IMG/VR virus record: IMGVR_UViG_3300040801_001904
Span: 1-57,819 of that record
Strand: one strand, 5' to 3'
Length of the DNA stretch: 57,819 bases
DNA from: a virus
This document shows positions 1 through 9,170 of the stretch, one piece after another (position 1 is the stretch's first letter; each line of letters begins with the position of its first letter). A model generated the notes under the pieces. That model did no database searches and was not told where the DNA came from. It was given only the letters and a program-made list of their open reading frames with translations. A program made the translations under genes and the position numbers.

Positions 1-1350
1 ATAATATTCCACAGCATCCAAAGTGATGAATTCCTTAAAAAGATAAGGAATGTAGTTCCACTATCTATATTCAAAACAAAAGAGAAAGAATACTTAATAA
101 AGATAATATTCAATTACTTTGATGAATTCAAAGTAGCTCCAAAAGATAACTTCTATGATCTATTCAAGGATCTTGAAAAGAATATAGGTAATGAACTATA
201 TCAAAGATGCATAAGTCTTATTGCTGTACTTAAAGAAATAACAGGATCTAATCCAGAATACATTTTAAGAACACTTAGCACAGCAATCAGACACTTCAAA
301 CTGGAAGAAGCAAGTGTTGATTTTGCTTTGTTAATTAAAAGAGGAAAGTATGATGAAGCTAAAGCGTTGATATTAAAATCAATGAAAGAACCAACAATAG
401 AAGAACAATATTATGATTACTTTTCAGATCGTTCTTTCATTGAAGATAGAGTAAAAGAAAACAAATACAAAATGCTAACCAAAATCAAGAAGCTTGATAA
501 TTTAATAGGAGGGTTGAAAGAAAATTGGTTAGTAAATATATTAGGGGCTACAAAAGGTGGTAAAACGTGGTTCTTAATTGAAATGGCAGTTAATGCTGTT
601 CTGCAAGGCTTAAATGTATTGTTTATCTCCCTTGAAATGGGAAAAGAACAAATTGATGAAAGGTTCGATATGGTAATGGGTTTCATGACTTCAGAAAAGA
701 AATCAACTGAAGCTGAAATCATGCAGAAAGTAGGAAAGAAATGGAAATTGGTAAAAAGAAACGTAGATACAATTTATGAAGTGGATAAGGTTATAAAGAA
801 CAGGAATAAGATTAAGAAAACAACAGGAGGTAATCTAAAAATAGTAGCATCAAATAGAGGCAGGGTCAATTATCTTGACATTGATAGAATCCTTGATGAA
901 CTTGAAGAAACAAGTGGCTTTTTTGCCGATGTTATTGTTGTTGATTATCTTGGTATCATGAAAGAAACTCAAGACAAACAAAAGAAGAAAGAAAGAATTG
1001 GAGAAAACTGTCTTGGATTAAAAGAAATAGCAGGAAAGAAGAATGTCATTTGCATTACAGCTATGCAAGGAAACAGACAAGCAATGAAAGCATCCGTATT
1101 TCATTCCTACATGGTTGCAGATGACATTGATACAATATTTAATAGTGATCTGGTTCTTGCTATGTGTCAAACAGAAGCAGAAGAAAGCTTAAATCAATAT
1201 AGAATCTACGTAGCTAATTACAGACACGGAAAACAACATGGATCTGTTGGTATTATTCGTGATTTAACTATTGGACAGGTTGCTTTGGATACATTTAATA
1301 TTGAAACTGTTGAAGAAGAAGTAAAAGAGCAACCAGGAGTTGATTACTAA
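1..1350 (+). CDS. Replicative DnaB-family DNA helicase (5' end outside window)
   Basis: The reading frame is open from the first base, so the gene starts outside the window; the TTG at 328 is only an internal codon. The visible 449 residues have an all-helical N-terminal part, as in DnaB, followed by a RecA-like core. Walker A is GATKGGKTW (from base 544), followed by ISLEMG, a Walker B-like VVDYLGIM (around base 940), AMQGNR (H3-like) and ANYRHGKQHG (H4-like arginine motif). The family forms hexameric rings that unwind the replication fork and work with a DnaG-type primase, which is encoded two genes downstream. SF2 helicase and primase genes follow on the same strand with minimal spacing, so this is a replication operon. 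The family call is firm; the exact subgroup is not. Confidence 0.88.
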   Translation: MIFHSIQSDEFLKKIRNVVPLSIFKTKEKEYLIKIIFNYFDEFKVAPKDNFYDLFKDLEKNIGNELYQRCISLIAVLKEITGSNPEYILRTLSTAIRHFKLEEASVDFALLIKRGKYDEAKALILKSMKEPTIEEQYYDYFSDRSFIEDRVKENKYKMLTKIKKLDNLIGGLKENWLVNILGATKGGKTWFLIEMAVNAVLQGLNVLFISLEMGKEQIDERFDMVMGFMTSEKKSTEAEIMQKVGKKWKLVKRNVDTIYEVDKVIKNRNKIKKTTGGNLKIVASNRGRVNYLDIDRILDELEETSGFFADVIVVDYLGIMKETQDKQKKKERIGENCLGLKEIAGKKNVICITAMQGNRQAMKASVFHSYMVADDIDTIFNSDLVLAMCQTEAEESLNQYRIYVANYRHGKQHGSVGIIRDLTIGQVALDTFNIETVEEEVKEQPGVDY

Positions 1351-1365
1351 ATTAGGAAGAAGAAT

Positions 1366-2775
1366 ATGTACGATAATATAGTAAGTATTAAACAAATTGA
1401 TGCTCAGTATTGTCTTGCTGAAAATCCAATAGCAAAAAAGATGGCAATTGAATCATTAAGCTATACTGGCAAGGTAATGATCTATGACAGATCAAGGGGA
1501 TACCCTGTTCTAAAGTTCATAAAAAAGACATTAGCAGAAACCCATAAAGATAAACGTACATACTTTTCTTCCGGTCTTTTAAACTACGTAATAGATTATT
1601 CAAATGAACATGAACATCCATGTGATGTTGAAATCGTTGATCCTTATACAATAAAGAAGAAGTTAATACCAAAACTACCAGGGATTGATTTTGAAACATT
1701 CCAAAAGAAGATGTTAAGAAGAATTGGAATTGATAAAAGAGGTATTCTGGTAGGTCCAACAGCAATGGGTAAATCAGTTGTATTGGGAGGGATAATTAAT
1801 AAACTAAATTGTCCTGAAACAATCATGATAGTACCAACCAGGACAATTCTTAATCAACTTCATGAAAGCTTTTGTAAATGGTTTGGAAAAGATAAAGTAG
1901 GATTCATTGGACAAGGAATAAATGATCAAAGACAAATAACTGTTTGTTTATTTCAATCCATTGATAAATATAAAGTAAATAAGAATCTAAAATTAGTTTG
2001 CATGGATGAAGTTCATCTAATCAACAACACCATTATAAACTTCCTTACCAAATGCAATCACGTTTATTACCGATATGGAGTTACCGCTACACCACAAAAA
2101 CAAGAATCCAATTTCGTCAAAGCAATGGAAATGATGGGCAGCTTTGGTCCCATTATATGTACCGTTGAAGACTTAGAAGCTGAAAAGAGAGTACTGCCGG
2201 TCAAGGTGAAACTGGTATCCTATTTTTGTAGTAATCCTATAGGATATTCATACCATGATTCATTGCGTAAAGATGTTCTTATGTCCAAAGTACGCAATAC
2301 AAAACTATTAAAAGCAGCAAAATCAGAAGCATTAGATAAAGGAAAAACCTGTTTGATTTTAATTGATGAAACCAAACAGGGAAATATAATGGTTGATATT
2401 GCCAAACAAATAAAGATGAAGGTAACATTTGTTCATGGCAAAATAGATAATGAAATAATAAAGAAAGTAATCAAGGATCTTAATGATAGAAGAATCAAAT
2501 GTGTAATAGCAACAAAGGTATTTGGAGTTGGAACAAATATACCAAATGTAGATTGTGTTGTAATGGGATCATCAAGAAAGTCTGAGATTGATACTCTACA
2601 GAAAGTAGGAAGAGGCAGGAGAAGAGTAGAAGGAAAAGACTATCTAACAGTAATTGATTCCATAGATAAGGTTACAGGATCAAAGAGATTCTATAATAAG
2701 TTTCAATCTCATTCCATTGAAAGAATAAACACATATGAGGAAAAGAAATGGGAAATAACCAAATTGACTTTCTAA
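1366..2775 (+). CDS. Superfamily II DNA/RNA helicase (UvsW-like)
   Basis: This 469-residue protein has the full SF2 motif set: a Q-like FQKKMLRRI (112-120), Walker A GPTAMGKS (130-137), PTRT (motif Ia), a DEVH box (214-217), TATPQ (motif III, about 240-244) and QKVGRGRRR (motif VI, near 415). The layout resembles phage T4 UvsW and other phage recombination or repair helicases that process branched DNA and restart forks. The ATG follows AGGAAGAAG, 15 bases after the upstream stop. The last 28 bases overlap the primase start, which implies translational coupling. The substrate (D-loop, R-loop or fork) cannot be read from the sequence. Confidence 0.87.
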   Translation: MYDNIVSIKQIDAQYCLAENPIAKKMAIESLSYTGKVMIYDRSRGYPVLKFIKKTLAETHKDKRTYFSSGLLNYVIDYSNEHEHPCDVEIVDPYTIKKKLIPKLPGIDFETFQKKMLRRIGIDKRGILVGPTAMGKSVVLGGIINKLNCPETIMIVPTRTILNQLHESFCKWFGKDKVGFIGQGINDQRQITVCLFQSIDKYKVNKNLKLVCMDEVHLINNTIINFLTKCNHVYYRYGVTATPQKQESNFVKAMEMMGSFGPIICTVEDLEAEKRVLPVKVKLVSYFCSNPIGYSYHDSLRKDVLMSKVRNTKLLKAAKSEALDKGKTCLILIDETKQGNIMVDIAKQIKMKVTFVHGKIDNEIIKKVIKDLNDRRIKCVIATKVFGVGTNIPNVDCVVMGSSRKSEIDTLQKVGRGRRRVEGKDYLTVIDSIDKVTGSKRFYNKFQSHSIERINTYEEKKWEITKLTF

Positions 2776-3743
2776 ATATGTATCAAGATCCAAGGTTGAT
2801 TAATGCAATTCAAAGCTGGAATCTATTCTCATTTCTTGACGATCACAATGTATCATATATAATGGAAGGAAAGAATATCGGCAACAACTTTATTGGAGTT
2901 GCGCCTTGTCCTGGTTGTGGAGATTCCAGATTCCATTTTGGAATACACAAGGATAAGAAGTTTGGAAGTTGTTTCATTTGCAAGTGTTATCTTAGTCCTT
3001 TAAAGCTGGTATCTTATTATGGTAGAATGTCATATTCAAATGCATTTGATTACTTCATCAAATATTCTGAATATGAAAAAGATGTTGAACAAAGAGTCCT
3101 TGAAATCATAAGAGGAAACAATGTTTATATAGAAAAAGAATATGTACCTGATCCAACAGATCCATTACCTCACGGTACAGTAGATATTAATATAAACATG
3201 ATAAGAAGAAACAGTCTATTAAGAGACTTTCTTAATAGAAGAAAGCTGAATCTATGGCATGTTAAAAGATATGATCTAAAACTCCTTAGAAATGAAATCG
3301 TTTGGCCTATATATCTTAGAAACAAAGTAGTATCATATCAAAAAAGACATCTGGTTTATAAAAGATACCACACACCAACAAATCTACAGCATTATATTTA
3401 CAATGAAGATCAAATTATACCAAACAAACCATTGATAATTGTAGAAGGATTTCTTGATTACACAAGAGTTGATTCTTTCGTAAGATGTTATTACAAAAAC
3501 AAAGCTTCTGTTACAACAGGAATGTTGAAATCAGTTTCAAATAGACAAATAGATAGAATCATAAAATGTAATCCATATTCTCTTATTGTAATATTTGACA
3601 ATGACTCCTGGTTTGACTATTGGAGATTGAAAAAGATAATGCCATTTGATGTTGACTTTGTAATTCTTCCTAAAGGTACTGATCCAAATGAACTGACATG
3701 GACACAATTAAAAGACGTATTCAATCAAATTAAAATAGGCTGA
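2748..3743 (+). CDS. DnaG-type primase with CHC2-like zinc finger and Toprim domain
   Basis: The 331-residue protein begins with a zinc-binding module: Cys54-x2-Cys57, then Cys75-x2-Cys78. A Toprim catalytic centre follows, with IIVEGFLD (Glu233) and the metal-binding FDND (283-286). DnaG-family primases make RNA primers at the fork on helicase-unwound template. It overlaps the preceding helicase by 28 bases, with GAGG upstream of the ATG. No C-terminal helicase-binding domain of bacterial DnaG is obvious, so it is a compact phage version. It is the last gene of this operon; its stop codon lies inside the terminator-like hairpin at 3734-3765. Confidence 0.9.
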   Translation: MGNNQIDFLNMYQDPRLINAIQSWNLFSFLDDHNVSYIMEGKNIGNNFIGVAPCPGCGDSRFHFGIHKDKKFGSCFICKCYLSPLKLVSYYGRMSYSNAFDYFIKYSEYEKDVEQRVLEIIRGNNVYIEKEYVPDPTDPLPHGTVDININMIRRNSLLRDFLNRRKLNLWHVKRYDLKLLRNEIVWPIYLRNKVVSYQKRHLVYKRYHTPTNLQHYIYNEDQIIPNKPLIIVEGFLDYTRVDSFVRCYYKNKASVTTGMLKSVSNRQIDRIIKCNPYSLIVIFDNDSWFDYWRLKKIMPFDVDFVILPKGTDPNELTWTQLKDVFNQIKIG

Positions 3744-3765
3744 ACAAAATATCATTCAGCCTATT
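3734..3765. terminator. Hairpin between convergent operons
   Basis: A perfect 11-bp inverted repeat (AATAGGCTGAA at 3734-3744, TTCAGCCTATT at 3755-3765) with a 10-base loop lies exactly where the plus-strand replication operon meets the end of the long minus-strand operon. The primase stop is inside the left arm. Flanking T-runs are short on both sides, so it may act as a weak bidirectional terminator or as a 3'-end stabiliser. Confidence 0.7.
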
Positions 3766-3787
3766 CACAGTTTACTTATATGTAAAC

Positions 3788-4063
3788 CTACTTTTTCACA
3801 ATGCTACTTTCAAATGAAGGTTTTACAGCAGGACCAGGGGGTAAAAGTGTCTTCTTGCTCTTCTCAAGCTTATGTCCCAATCCCCAAGCTGTAAGGGAAG
3901 TACCCAATCCAAGAATAGTCTTGCCAGCAAAATCCATCCACATGAAAATGTCAGGATCTTGAATCATTTCTGACATGGAAGATAGAAATGCACCAACAGA
4001 AAGTAAAATAGCCCCTGTCTTTGTTTTCCATCCCTTCATTGGTTTAACTTCTTCTGTACTCAT
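3788..4063 (-). CDS. Small membrane protein, candidate holin
   Basis: The protein has 91 residues and two hydrophobic stretches (about residues 17-35 and 46-63) separated by an acidic, Met- and Phe-rich linker, with a charged C-terminus (KLEKSKK, then a basic end). This is the usual size and plan of phage holins, which open the inner membrane at lysis. The start KTKTGAILL and the GLGHKLEK segment recall holin-like proteins of Gram-negative phages. The ATG has AAGGAG 10 bases upstream. It is the last gene of the long minus-strand operon and overlaps the glycosyltransferase gene by 4 bases. No endolysin is adjacent, so the lysis role is inferred. Confidence 0.45.
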   Translation of the reverse strand: MSTEEVKPMKGWKTKTGAILLSVGAFLSSMSEMIQDPDIFMWMDFAGKTILGLGTSLTAWGLGHKLEKSKKTLLPPGPAVKPSFESSIVKK

Positions 4064-4908
4064 AGAATCTGTTTCTCCTTTTGTTTAAGAATCCTTGTAA
4101 TACTTCCTCTTTTATAAGTACCAACAGGAATAGTTTGAATATGCTTTGGTAAAAAATGATCATGTCTCTTTTGATTGGTCAATCCAATTACCCTTTCACA
4201 ACCAAGTAAAGCAGATGCCAAATAGATTGGTCCAGAATCAATTCCAATAAGGAATTTACACTTACCAACCTCTTCAATCATTCTTGCAAGATCCGGCTTT
4301 TCAAATCTCAATGAATTGGTTTTATTAAATATCGGTAAATTATCATTGCTTCCTCTATCTGTTAAAGAATACTCTTTAGCAAAATTAGGAACCATATGAA
4401 CTTCATATGGTTCATATCCTGCTTGAATAATCTCCTTCCAAATTACTTCAGCAACAGAATCAGGACAGAACTTGCAAAACATTCCAGTATGACCAAATAA
4501 ATGAACCCCTACTCGTTTAGAGAAAGGGTCCAGCCATTGATTTTTCATTCGAAAGGGGGTCCAGGTGAAGTCAGACATGCCCAACTCAAAAAAGGCACAC
4601 AAATAAGGTTTGGCTGACTCGTTGTGAAGCTCTATGGGGGGATTGGAATTGGAAGAATCTGGATAATGAATACGATATATATAATCAAATTGATTGCGTA
4701 TAAAAGATACAGTATCATCCAATGAAATGATGTTTGGAGAAATAAGATGAAACTGTCTTTTAGCACTTGAAGCAATTCTAACATTCACTTTTGTTTGTTT
4801 ACAAAACTCTCTATGAACAGGAAGAAAGTTAATCAAGTCGCCTAAACCATGTTCAAAGACGAACAAAGAGCCTCTATTGGCTTTTTTAACAGCATCAATT
4901 GGTTTCAT
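4060..4908 (-). CDS. GT9-family glycosyltransferase (ADP-heptose:LPS heptosyltransferase-like)
   Basis: This 282-residue protein has the two hallmarks of family GT9: an N-terminal acceptor-side motif (GLGDLINFLPVHREF, about 21-35) and a C-terminal donor-site motif (GIDSGPIYLASALL, about 223-236). The second is the D-(S/T)-G-P-x-x-L-A-A-L signature of WaaC/WaaF heptosyltransferases, which transfer L,D-heptose from ADP-heptose. A CxxC (CKFC) lies mid-protein. It sits at the distal end of the receptor-binding and decoration cluster, next to a holin candidate. No SD is visible before the ATG, only a stop two bases upstream. The window also encodes a heptose kinase, so the donor could be ADP-heptose; the acceptor is unknown (virion protein or host LPS). 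Confidence 0.75.
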   Translation of the reverse strand: MKPIDAVKKANRGSLFVFEHGLGDLINFLPVHREFCKQTKVNVRIASSAKRQFHLISPNIISLDDTVSFIRNQFDYIYRIHYPDSSNSNPPIELHNESAKPYLCAFFELGMSDFTWTPFRMKNQWLDPFSKRVGVHLFGHTGMFCKFCPDSVAEVIWKEIIQAGYEPYEVHMVPNFAKEYSLTDRGSNDNLPIFNKTNSLRFEKPDLARMIEEVGKCKFLIGIDSGPIYLASALLGCERVIGLTNQKRHDHFLPKHIQTIPVGTYKRGSITRILKQKEKQIL

Positions 4909-4910
4909 AA

Positions 4911-5234
4911 TTAAGTTATAATAATTAAGATTGGTTGATTACTTGATGATGGAATATAATCTTCTAATACCACATAAGCAACAGCTTTTGAAATTCCAAC
5001 AGTTACTTCAGTTGACAGTACTGCATAAGCAACTGCCTTGGAAACATTAGCACCATCCATTGCAGACAGTACAGCATAAGCAACTGCCTTGGAAACGCTA
5101 ATTGGTCCTATTTCATCCAATACACCTTCAAGAGCTATTGGAGAACCATTTACCCAAGTAGAATAGTCACTTCCAACTGAACTATCTAATTTTAAAACAC
5201 TTCCATTAACCCAATTATCAAATGAATTATCCAT
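4911..5234 (-). CDS. Short tail-associated repeat protein
   Basis: The 107 residues consist almost wholly of repeats. Two WVNGS units (near 8 and 27) are followed by three copies of a SKAVAYAVL unit spaced about 17 residues apart, and the protein ends in a hydrophobic ILIIIT tail. The start overlaps the stop of the upstream gene (TAATG), so translation is coupled. The 65-residue protein at 10557-10754 has the same plan of short AYVT/EVAL repeats and a hydrophobic IIT end. Beta-rich repeats like these occur in phage minor structural proteins. I do not recognise a specific function; a small fibre or capping element of the tail is a guess. Confidence 0.6.
   Translation of the reverse strand: MDNSFDNWVNGSVLKLDSSVGSDYSTWVNGSPIALEGVLDEIGPISVSKAVAYAVLSAMDGANVSKAVAYAVLSTEVTVGISKAVAYVVLEDYIPSSSNQPILIIIT
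5014..5096 (-). repeat. 51-bp direct repeat inside the repeat-protein gene
   Basis: The 32-base segments at 5014-5045 and 5065-5096 differ at one position and lie 51 bases apart. A third, degenerate copy is near 4963-4995. They encode the SKAVAYAVL units. Confidence 0.8.
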
Positions 5235-6802
5235 TAAGCCACCCCAAAATCATCTATATAAACATTACCATCAGTTCCATTTACCTTAATATGTAATTCA
5301 AGAACCTCATCCAATAACAAATCAGCAGATGAAGCTACAATGGTATTCTGAACATAGGAAGTTGTAGGTGTCCAAGTAGTCCATCCAGTAATTCTCTTTC
5401 CTAACAAATAAATCGCTGCTTCTACAACACCATTAAAAGAAGCATCATCTTTTATATAAACACCAAGAGTAATATCACTTGCAATGGAACTTATCTTAGC
5501 CATACCAACTGTTTCTCTAATATAGTAATTGGCATCAGAAGGATCAAATTGCAAACAATAACCAGAACCTCCATTTGCTTCAGAACTATTCTTTAATATA
5601 GTACCAAAGGGTCCAATAGCTCTTGAATTATGTGCAGTATTATCATATCTTTGAACTCTTAAAAGCGGAATTGTATTAAATGCAGTAGTAAAATAAAAGT
5701 ATATATCTCCTAAAGTATTATTAGACATACTTAATTGACCAATACAAAATCTATCATGATTATTATATCTAATAACAATAGCATAATCTGCACAATTTTC
5801 AATTATAGCTTCACCAATAGATATACTTCCACTATCATCTAAAGTAAGACCATCATCAATACCATATTTTATATCTAATTTCCCAATTATACAATTACAA
5901 TAATTACCAAGCCACGCAGAAGAAGAAGAACCAGAACCATATATAATAAATTCATCAACTTCACAATTATGAGCAATATTAAAACAATAAAAACCATGGT
6001 AAGATAAACAAGAAATAACTGTTATCTTAGAAACATATAAAGTTCTTGAAGAAACTTGAATACCAGAATAAGAACCAGGATCAAGCTGTCCAACAACAAC
6101 TAATTCATTCATTTGAGAATTAGCTTCACTATTTTCAAATTGAATAGAGTTTCTTAGTGATGATAAACTATAAGCATCACCAGAATAACCAGTATAAATC
6201 TTAAAACCAAACATATATCTACAACAACCAAACTTTCTTATTTCAATATAATCTCTTGAAACTCCATGAAAACAAGTACCTTGACGATCTGCACCTGATT
6301 GCCAATACCAAGTAAAACCATCTTGAGTTTGTGTAGCTAAATCCCACCCACCAGTAACTTTTAATGGATTAGAAACACTTGAACCAGATGCATTCATTTG
6401 AATAGTATAATCGGTTGAAGATGCAAGATCTCCTGTATCAATTACACCAAGTTTATAAGATGTAACTGACTCAGAAGTACCATAATATTTGTAAGCAAGA
6501 GTTATTGTATCTGAAGTGATTGAAGCTATTTCATAATAATCCCAAACTTCAGTTCCCTTACCAACAAAGTCCTTTGCAGCTAATACACCTGTCAAATCAA
6601 CTGAAGTCGTAACTGTTAAAGAATCATTGGTCCAGGTTAAAGTTCCTGATAAAGCCGTTGGATCTGGTCCCTTAGCAAGTCTAACTTCATCCCCACCTGT
6701 TAAACCTGTTGATGCTTTATAAACTGTTTTATAAGGATTACCATAAGAACCATCACCAGAATCATCATCACCATTTAAAAAGTCAGCCCATACCGTTGTC
6801 AT
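5234..6802 (-). CDS. Beta-helix tail fibre/tailspike-like protein
   Basis: This 522-residue protein starts with WADFLNGDDDSGDGSYGNPY, the opening often seen in parallel beta-helix proteins of the DUF1565/pectate-lyase-like class. Residues about 180-400 consist of short hydrophobic-polar rungs rich in Asn, Gly, Ser and Cys, as expected for a right-handed helix. The last ~100 residues (YIKDD onward, ending VNGTDGNVYIDDFGVA) look like a separate carbohydrate-binding beta-sandwich. Phage tailspikes of this fold bind or cleave surface polysaccharide. No catalytic residues can be assigned. It is encoded among other receptor-binding candidates. Confidence 0.65.
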   Translation of the reverse strand: MTTVWADFLNGDDDSGDGSYGNPYKTVYKASTGLTGGDEVRLAKGPDPTALSGTLTWTNDSLTVTTSVDLTGVLAAKDFVGKGTEVWDYYEIASITSDTITLAYKYYGTSESVTSYKLGVIDTGDLASSTDYTIQMNASGSSVSNPLKVTGGWDLATQTQDGFTWYWQSGADRQGTCFHGVSRDYIEIRKFGCCRYMFGFKIYTGYSGDAYSLSSLRNSIQFENSEANSQMNELVVVGQLDPGSYSGIQVSSRTLYVSKITVISCLSYHGFYCFNIAHNCEVDEFIIYGSGSSSSAWLGNYCNCIIGKLDIKYGIDDGLTLDDSGSISIGEAIIENCADYAIVIRYNNHDRFCIGQLSMSNNTLGDIYFYFTTAFNTIPLLRVQRYDNTAHNSRAIGPFGTILKNSSEANGGSGYCLQFDPSDANYYIRETVGMAKISSIASDITLGVYIKDDASFNGVVEAAIYLLGKRITGWTTWTPTTSYVQNTIVASSADLLLDEVLELHIKVNGTDGNVYIDDFGVA

Positions 6803-6814
6803 TTATATAGTTCC

Positions 6815-7807
6815 TTATGCAGTAGATTTAGATCTAAAGGCAATCTGTAATGCTTCAATCTCAGCAGGAGTAAAACGATTTAAAGTCTCAGGGTTTTGAG
6901 TGTATAACTCTTCTATTGTTTCCCATGATCCTTCTAATTCATTTGTATCACCAAAATGAAGTGCTGAATTGGTTTTAATTCCCATTTGCATACCAATACC
7001 ACCCACACCATCGGATACTCTTGCAGTTACTTTAACAGCTTTACAAATGAAATCACCAGTAGGCATTCCAGTTAAATTAAACTGTGCATCTTCTTCAACT
7101 GTATCTGTATAAACTGTATCTGCATCTGATATTTCTACTTCATCAATAGAATCATAATCATTTTCCCATTGATTAACATCACCCGCAGCATTAGGAGCAA
7201 GAGTTTTAAGACTCATTAAACGAGTATCTTCATCGGCTACAATAATTTCAGAAATATAAGTACCCCAAGAAGCTAAGTTTATATATCCTAATTGAATCTG
7301 ATCAAATTCTGTAGTAGATCCTACCGTTATATCTCCAGAATAAGTTAATATTAAATTACCATCAATATAAAAATGCATAGAACCACTTAAACCATATGTT
7401 TCAACATGAATATCTACTGAGAATAAAGATAATGGTATAAGTCTTTCAAAACTATCAGAAACAAACCAAGTAACAGTCCCATCAGATGTTTTCTTACCTA
7501 TAGAAAAATAGTCTAAATCATTAAAACCAAAACCAATAGCATCACCAGTAACACTATTTCTAAGACCAAATGGAAAAGAATCAGTATCACAAGCACCTGA
7601 CTGATGCACCATATAACAATGAAACCATATATTATTACTCACAGGTGTAAACGTATTAGAAAGGTACAAACTTTTTCCAGCACCTATTCTCAATGAAGTA
7701 CGACTATAATTCACCCTACGATACGATTCACCAGAATACTGATCTATACTTCCAGCAGTATTTTCAATAAAATCTATATCCTCACCACCACACCATAATA
7801 CTGTCAT
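6815..7807 (-). CDS. Concanavalin/LamG-like tail-cluster protein (paralogue 3)
   Basis: The 330-residue protein has an N-terminal lectin-like beta-sandwich (segments such as HFYIDGNLILTYSGDI near 145-160), then a C-terminal module starting near APNAAGDVNQW (about 204) and ending with SWETIEELYTQNPETLNRFT. The same two-part plan, including P-N-A-x-G-D-x-N-Q, occurs in the proteins at 9539-10543 and 10747-11772. The three are therefore diverged paralogues; this one is the most distant. Concanavalin-like domains in phage tails usually bind glycans. It overlaps the downstream propeller-like gene's upstream partner arrangement by 4 bases (7804-7807), which suggests coupling. Confidence 0.65.
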   Translation of the reverse strand: MTVLWCGGEDIDFIENTAGSIDQYSGESYRRVNYSRTSLRIGAGKSLYLSNTFTPVSNNIWFHCYMVHQSGACDTDSFPFGLRNSVTGDAIGFGFNDLDYFSIGKKTSDGTVTWFVSDSFERLIPLSLFSVDIHVETYGLSGSMHFYIDGNLILTYSGDITVGSTTEFDQIQLGYINLASWGTYISEIIVADEDTRLMSLKTLAPNAAGDVNQWENDYDSIDEVEISDADTVYTDTVEEDAQFNLTGMPTGDFICKAVKVTARVSDGVGGIGMQMGIKTNSALHFGDTNELEGSWETIEELYTQNPETLNRFTPAEIEALQIAFRSKSTA

Positions 7808-8613
7808 AGCTTTATATCTCCATTTATCTTTATAAATTTACCCTTAGCTTCAATCATATTGAAATATGACTTACCACCAAATACAGATAAATCATGTTTC
7901 TCTATTTCATCACCATCATAATTAATAAAAACTAAATCTGTATTACAAACAAGCCAATAACCTCCGCGATTACAATCTTCAATTGCACAAGTCGGATTGT
8001 TTCCTACTTTAAATATATCATCACCACAATGAAATAAACTCTTTCCATTCTCAATAAAACATAAACGATGATTGGAATTAAAGAATAAACAAAGTGGATT
8101 ATCTATATCAGAATAAACTATTCTATCATTGCTTAAATCAATTATCTTTCTATTTAATTGAGAAGATAAAAACCAAGTACTTTTATAATTATACAATGAC
8201 TTTATCTTATAATCATTATGCTTATCTAATATATAATAAATATCATCCTTGAAATATTCCAAATTTACAGAATCAAAATCCATATAACAAATGGAATTGG
8301 TACTCTCCGAACTTGCATACAATTTACCAGGATAAATAGAAACAATATCACCAGTACTTTTCAAGTATTCACATTGAAAGATCTTTATATCATCAGAATG
8401 AAGATCAAAAATAACCATCTTATCATATGAATTATGATATTGAACACCAACACATAGATAATTTCCAGAATAGGTTATACCTGAAGTCTTAAAGAAACCT
8501 TTCAAACCTTTTACAGAAATCAAATCCCCTTTTCTATTATCCGTATTATAATTCAACAATACTGGCTTTTTACTGGATTTCCCCTTTAACAACAAAGTAA
8601 AAAGTAACTGCAC
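7804..8613 (-). CDS. Beta-propeller-like protein
   Basis: The 269 residues contain several repeated blade-like strands (GITYSGNYLCVGVQ, MVIFDLHSDDIKIFQC, KLYASSESTNSICYMDF, KSTWFLSSQLNRKIIDL, GGYWLVCNTDLVFINYDGD), as in a WD/kelch-type propeller. The start is GTG, with AAGGAG six bases upstream. Its codon use is among the most AT-rich of the cluster. I do not recognise a named family; glycan binding or a scaffold role is possible. It lies between the receiver-like gene and a lectin-like gene and overlaps the latter by 4 bases. Confidence 0.6.
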   Translation of the reverse strand: MQLLFTLLLKGKSSKKPVLLNYNTDNRKGDLISVKGLKGFFKTSGITYSGNYLCVGVQYHNSYDKMVIFDLHSDDIKIFQCEYLKSTGDIVSIYPGKLYASSESTNSICYMDFDSVNLEYFKDDIYYILDKHNDYKIKSLYNYKSTWFLSSQLNRKIIDLSNDRIVYSDIDNPLCLFFNSNHRLCFIENGKSLFHCGDDIFKVGNNPTCAIEDCNRGGYWLVCNTDLVFINYDGDEIEKHDLSVFGGKSYFNMIEAKGKFIKINGDIKL

Positions 8614-9138
8614 CTATTTCTCCTTTTTATATAACTCCCGCATCTTCTGTAACATTTCCCGGTCACGAATAACCGATTCCTTCCAGAAGTTTCTCAATCC
8701 ATCTATTGTATCAATTGTATGCATATTATAAATATGGGTAATCGTAAGCATCAAACTGACACGATGACCTATTTCTTTTGGATTAATTGGTTTCTCTATA
8801 TAATCATAAAGATCTTTGGAATATGTAGATGATAAATAATCCCAATCTTCATCTTTAATAGGTGGCTCAATGATAAAAAGAAATGGAATAATTCTTAATC
8901 TATTCTTTTGTTCTAAATATAACGTTCTTCCATCAAATCCATTCAAATCTACAGATACAATAAAAACATCTGCCTTTCTAAAATCAGAAGAATTCATTAG
9001 TTTACAAGGATCATTATATGCACGAATCACTAAATCAGGAATATGAACCAAACTATTCCTTATAACCAAATTTTCATCATCTGATTTAGTTACAGTAATT
9101 ATTAATTGTTTTTCACGTTTCAATTCAGTATTAACCAT
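8614..9138 (-). CDS. CheY-like (pseudo-)receiver domain protein
   Basis: The ATG at 9138 is chosen because AAGGTGGTGA precedes it; an ATG at 9159 would add seven residues but lacks an SD. The fold markers of a response-regulator receiver are present in order: an N-terminal strand followed by acidic DD, strand 3 DVFIVSVDLNGFDG, strand 4 IPFLFII, and strand 5 with the conserved KP pair (DYIEKPINPKEI). When the DG of strand 3 is aligned with the usual D-x-x-x-P-x-x-D-G, the phosphoacceptor position is Ser, with an Asp two residues later. It may therefore be a pseudo-receiver that binds a partner without phosphorylation. The C-terminus is a charged helix. A receiver inside a phage tail cluster is unexpected, and its target is unknown. 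Confidence 0.55.
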   Translation of the reverse strand: MVNTELKREKQLIITVTKSDDENLVIRNSLVHIPDLVIRAYNDPCKLMNSSDFRKADVFIVSVDLNGFDGRTLYLEQKNRLRIIPFLFIIEPPIKDEDWDYLSSTYSKDLYDYIEKPINPKEIGHRVSLMLTITHIYNMHTIDTIDGLRNFWKESVIRDREMLQKMRELYKKEK

Positions 9139-9170
9139 TTTAATCATCACCACCTTCATTGTTTATATTG

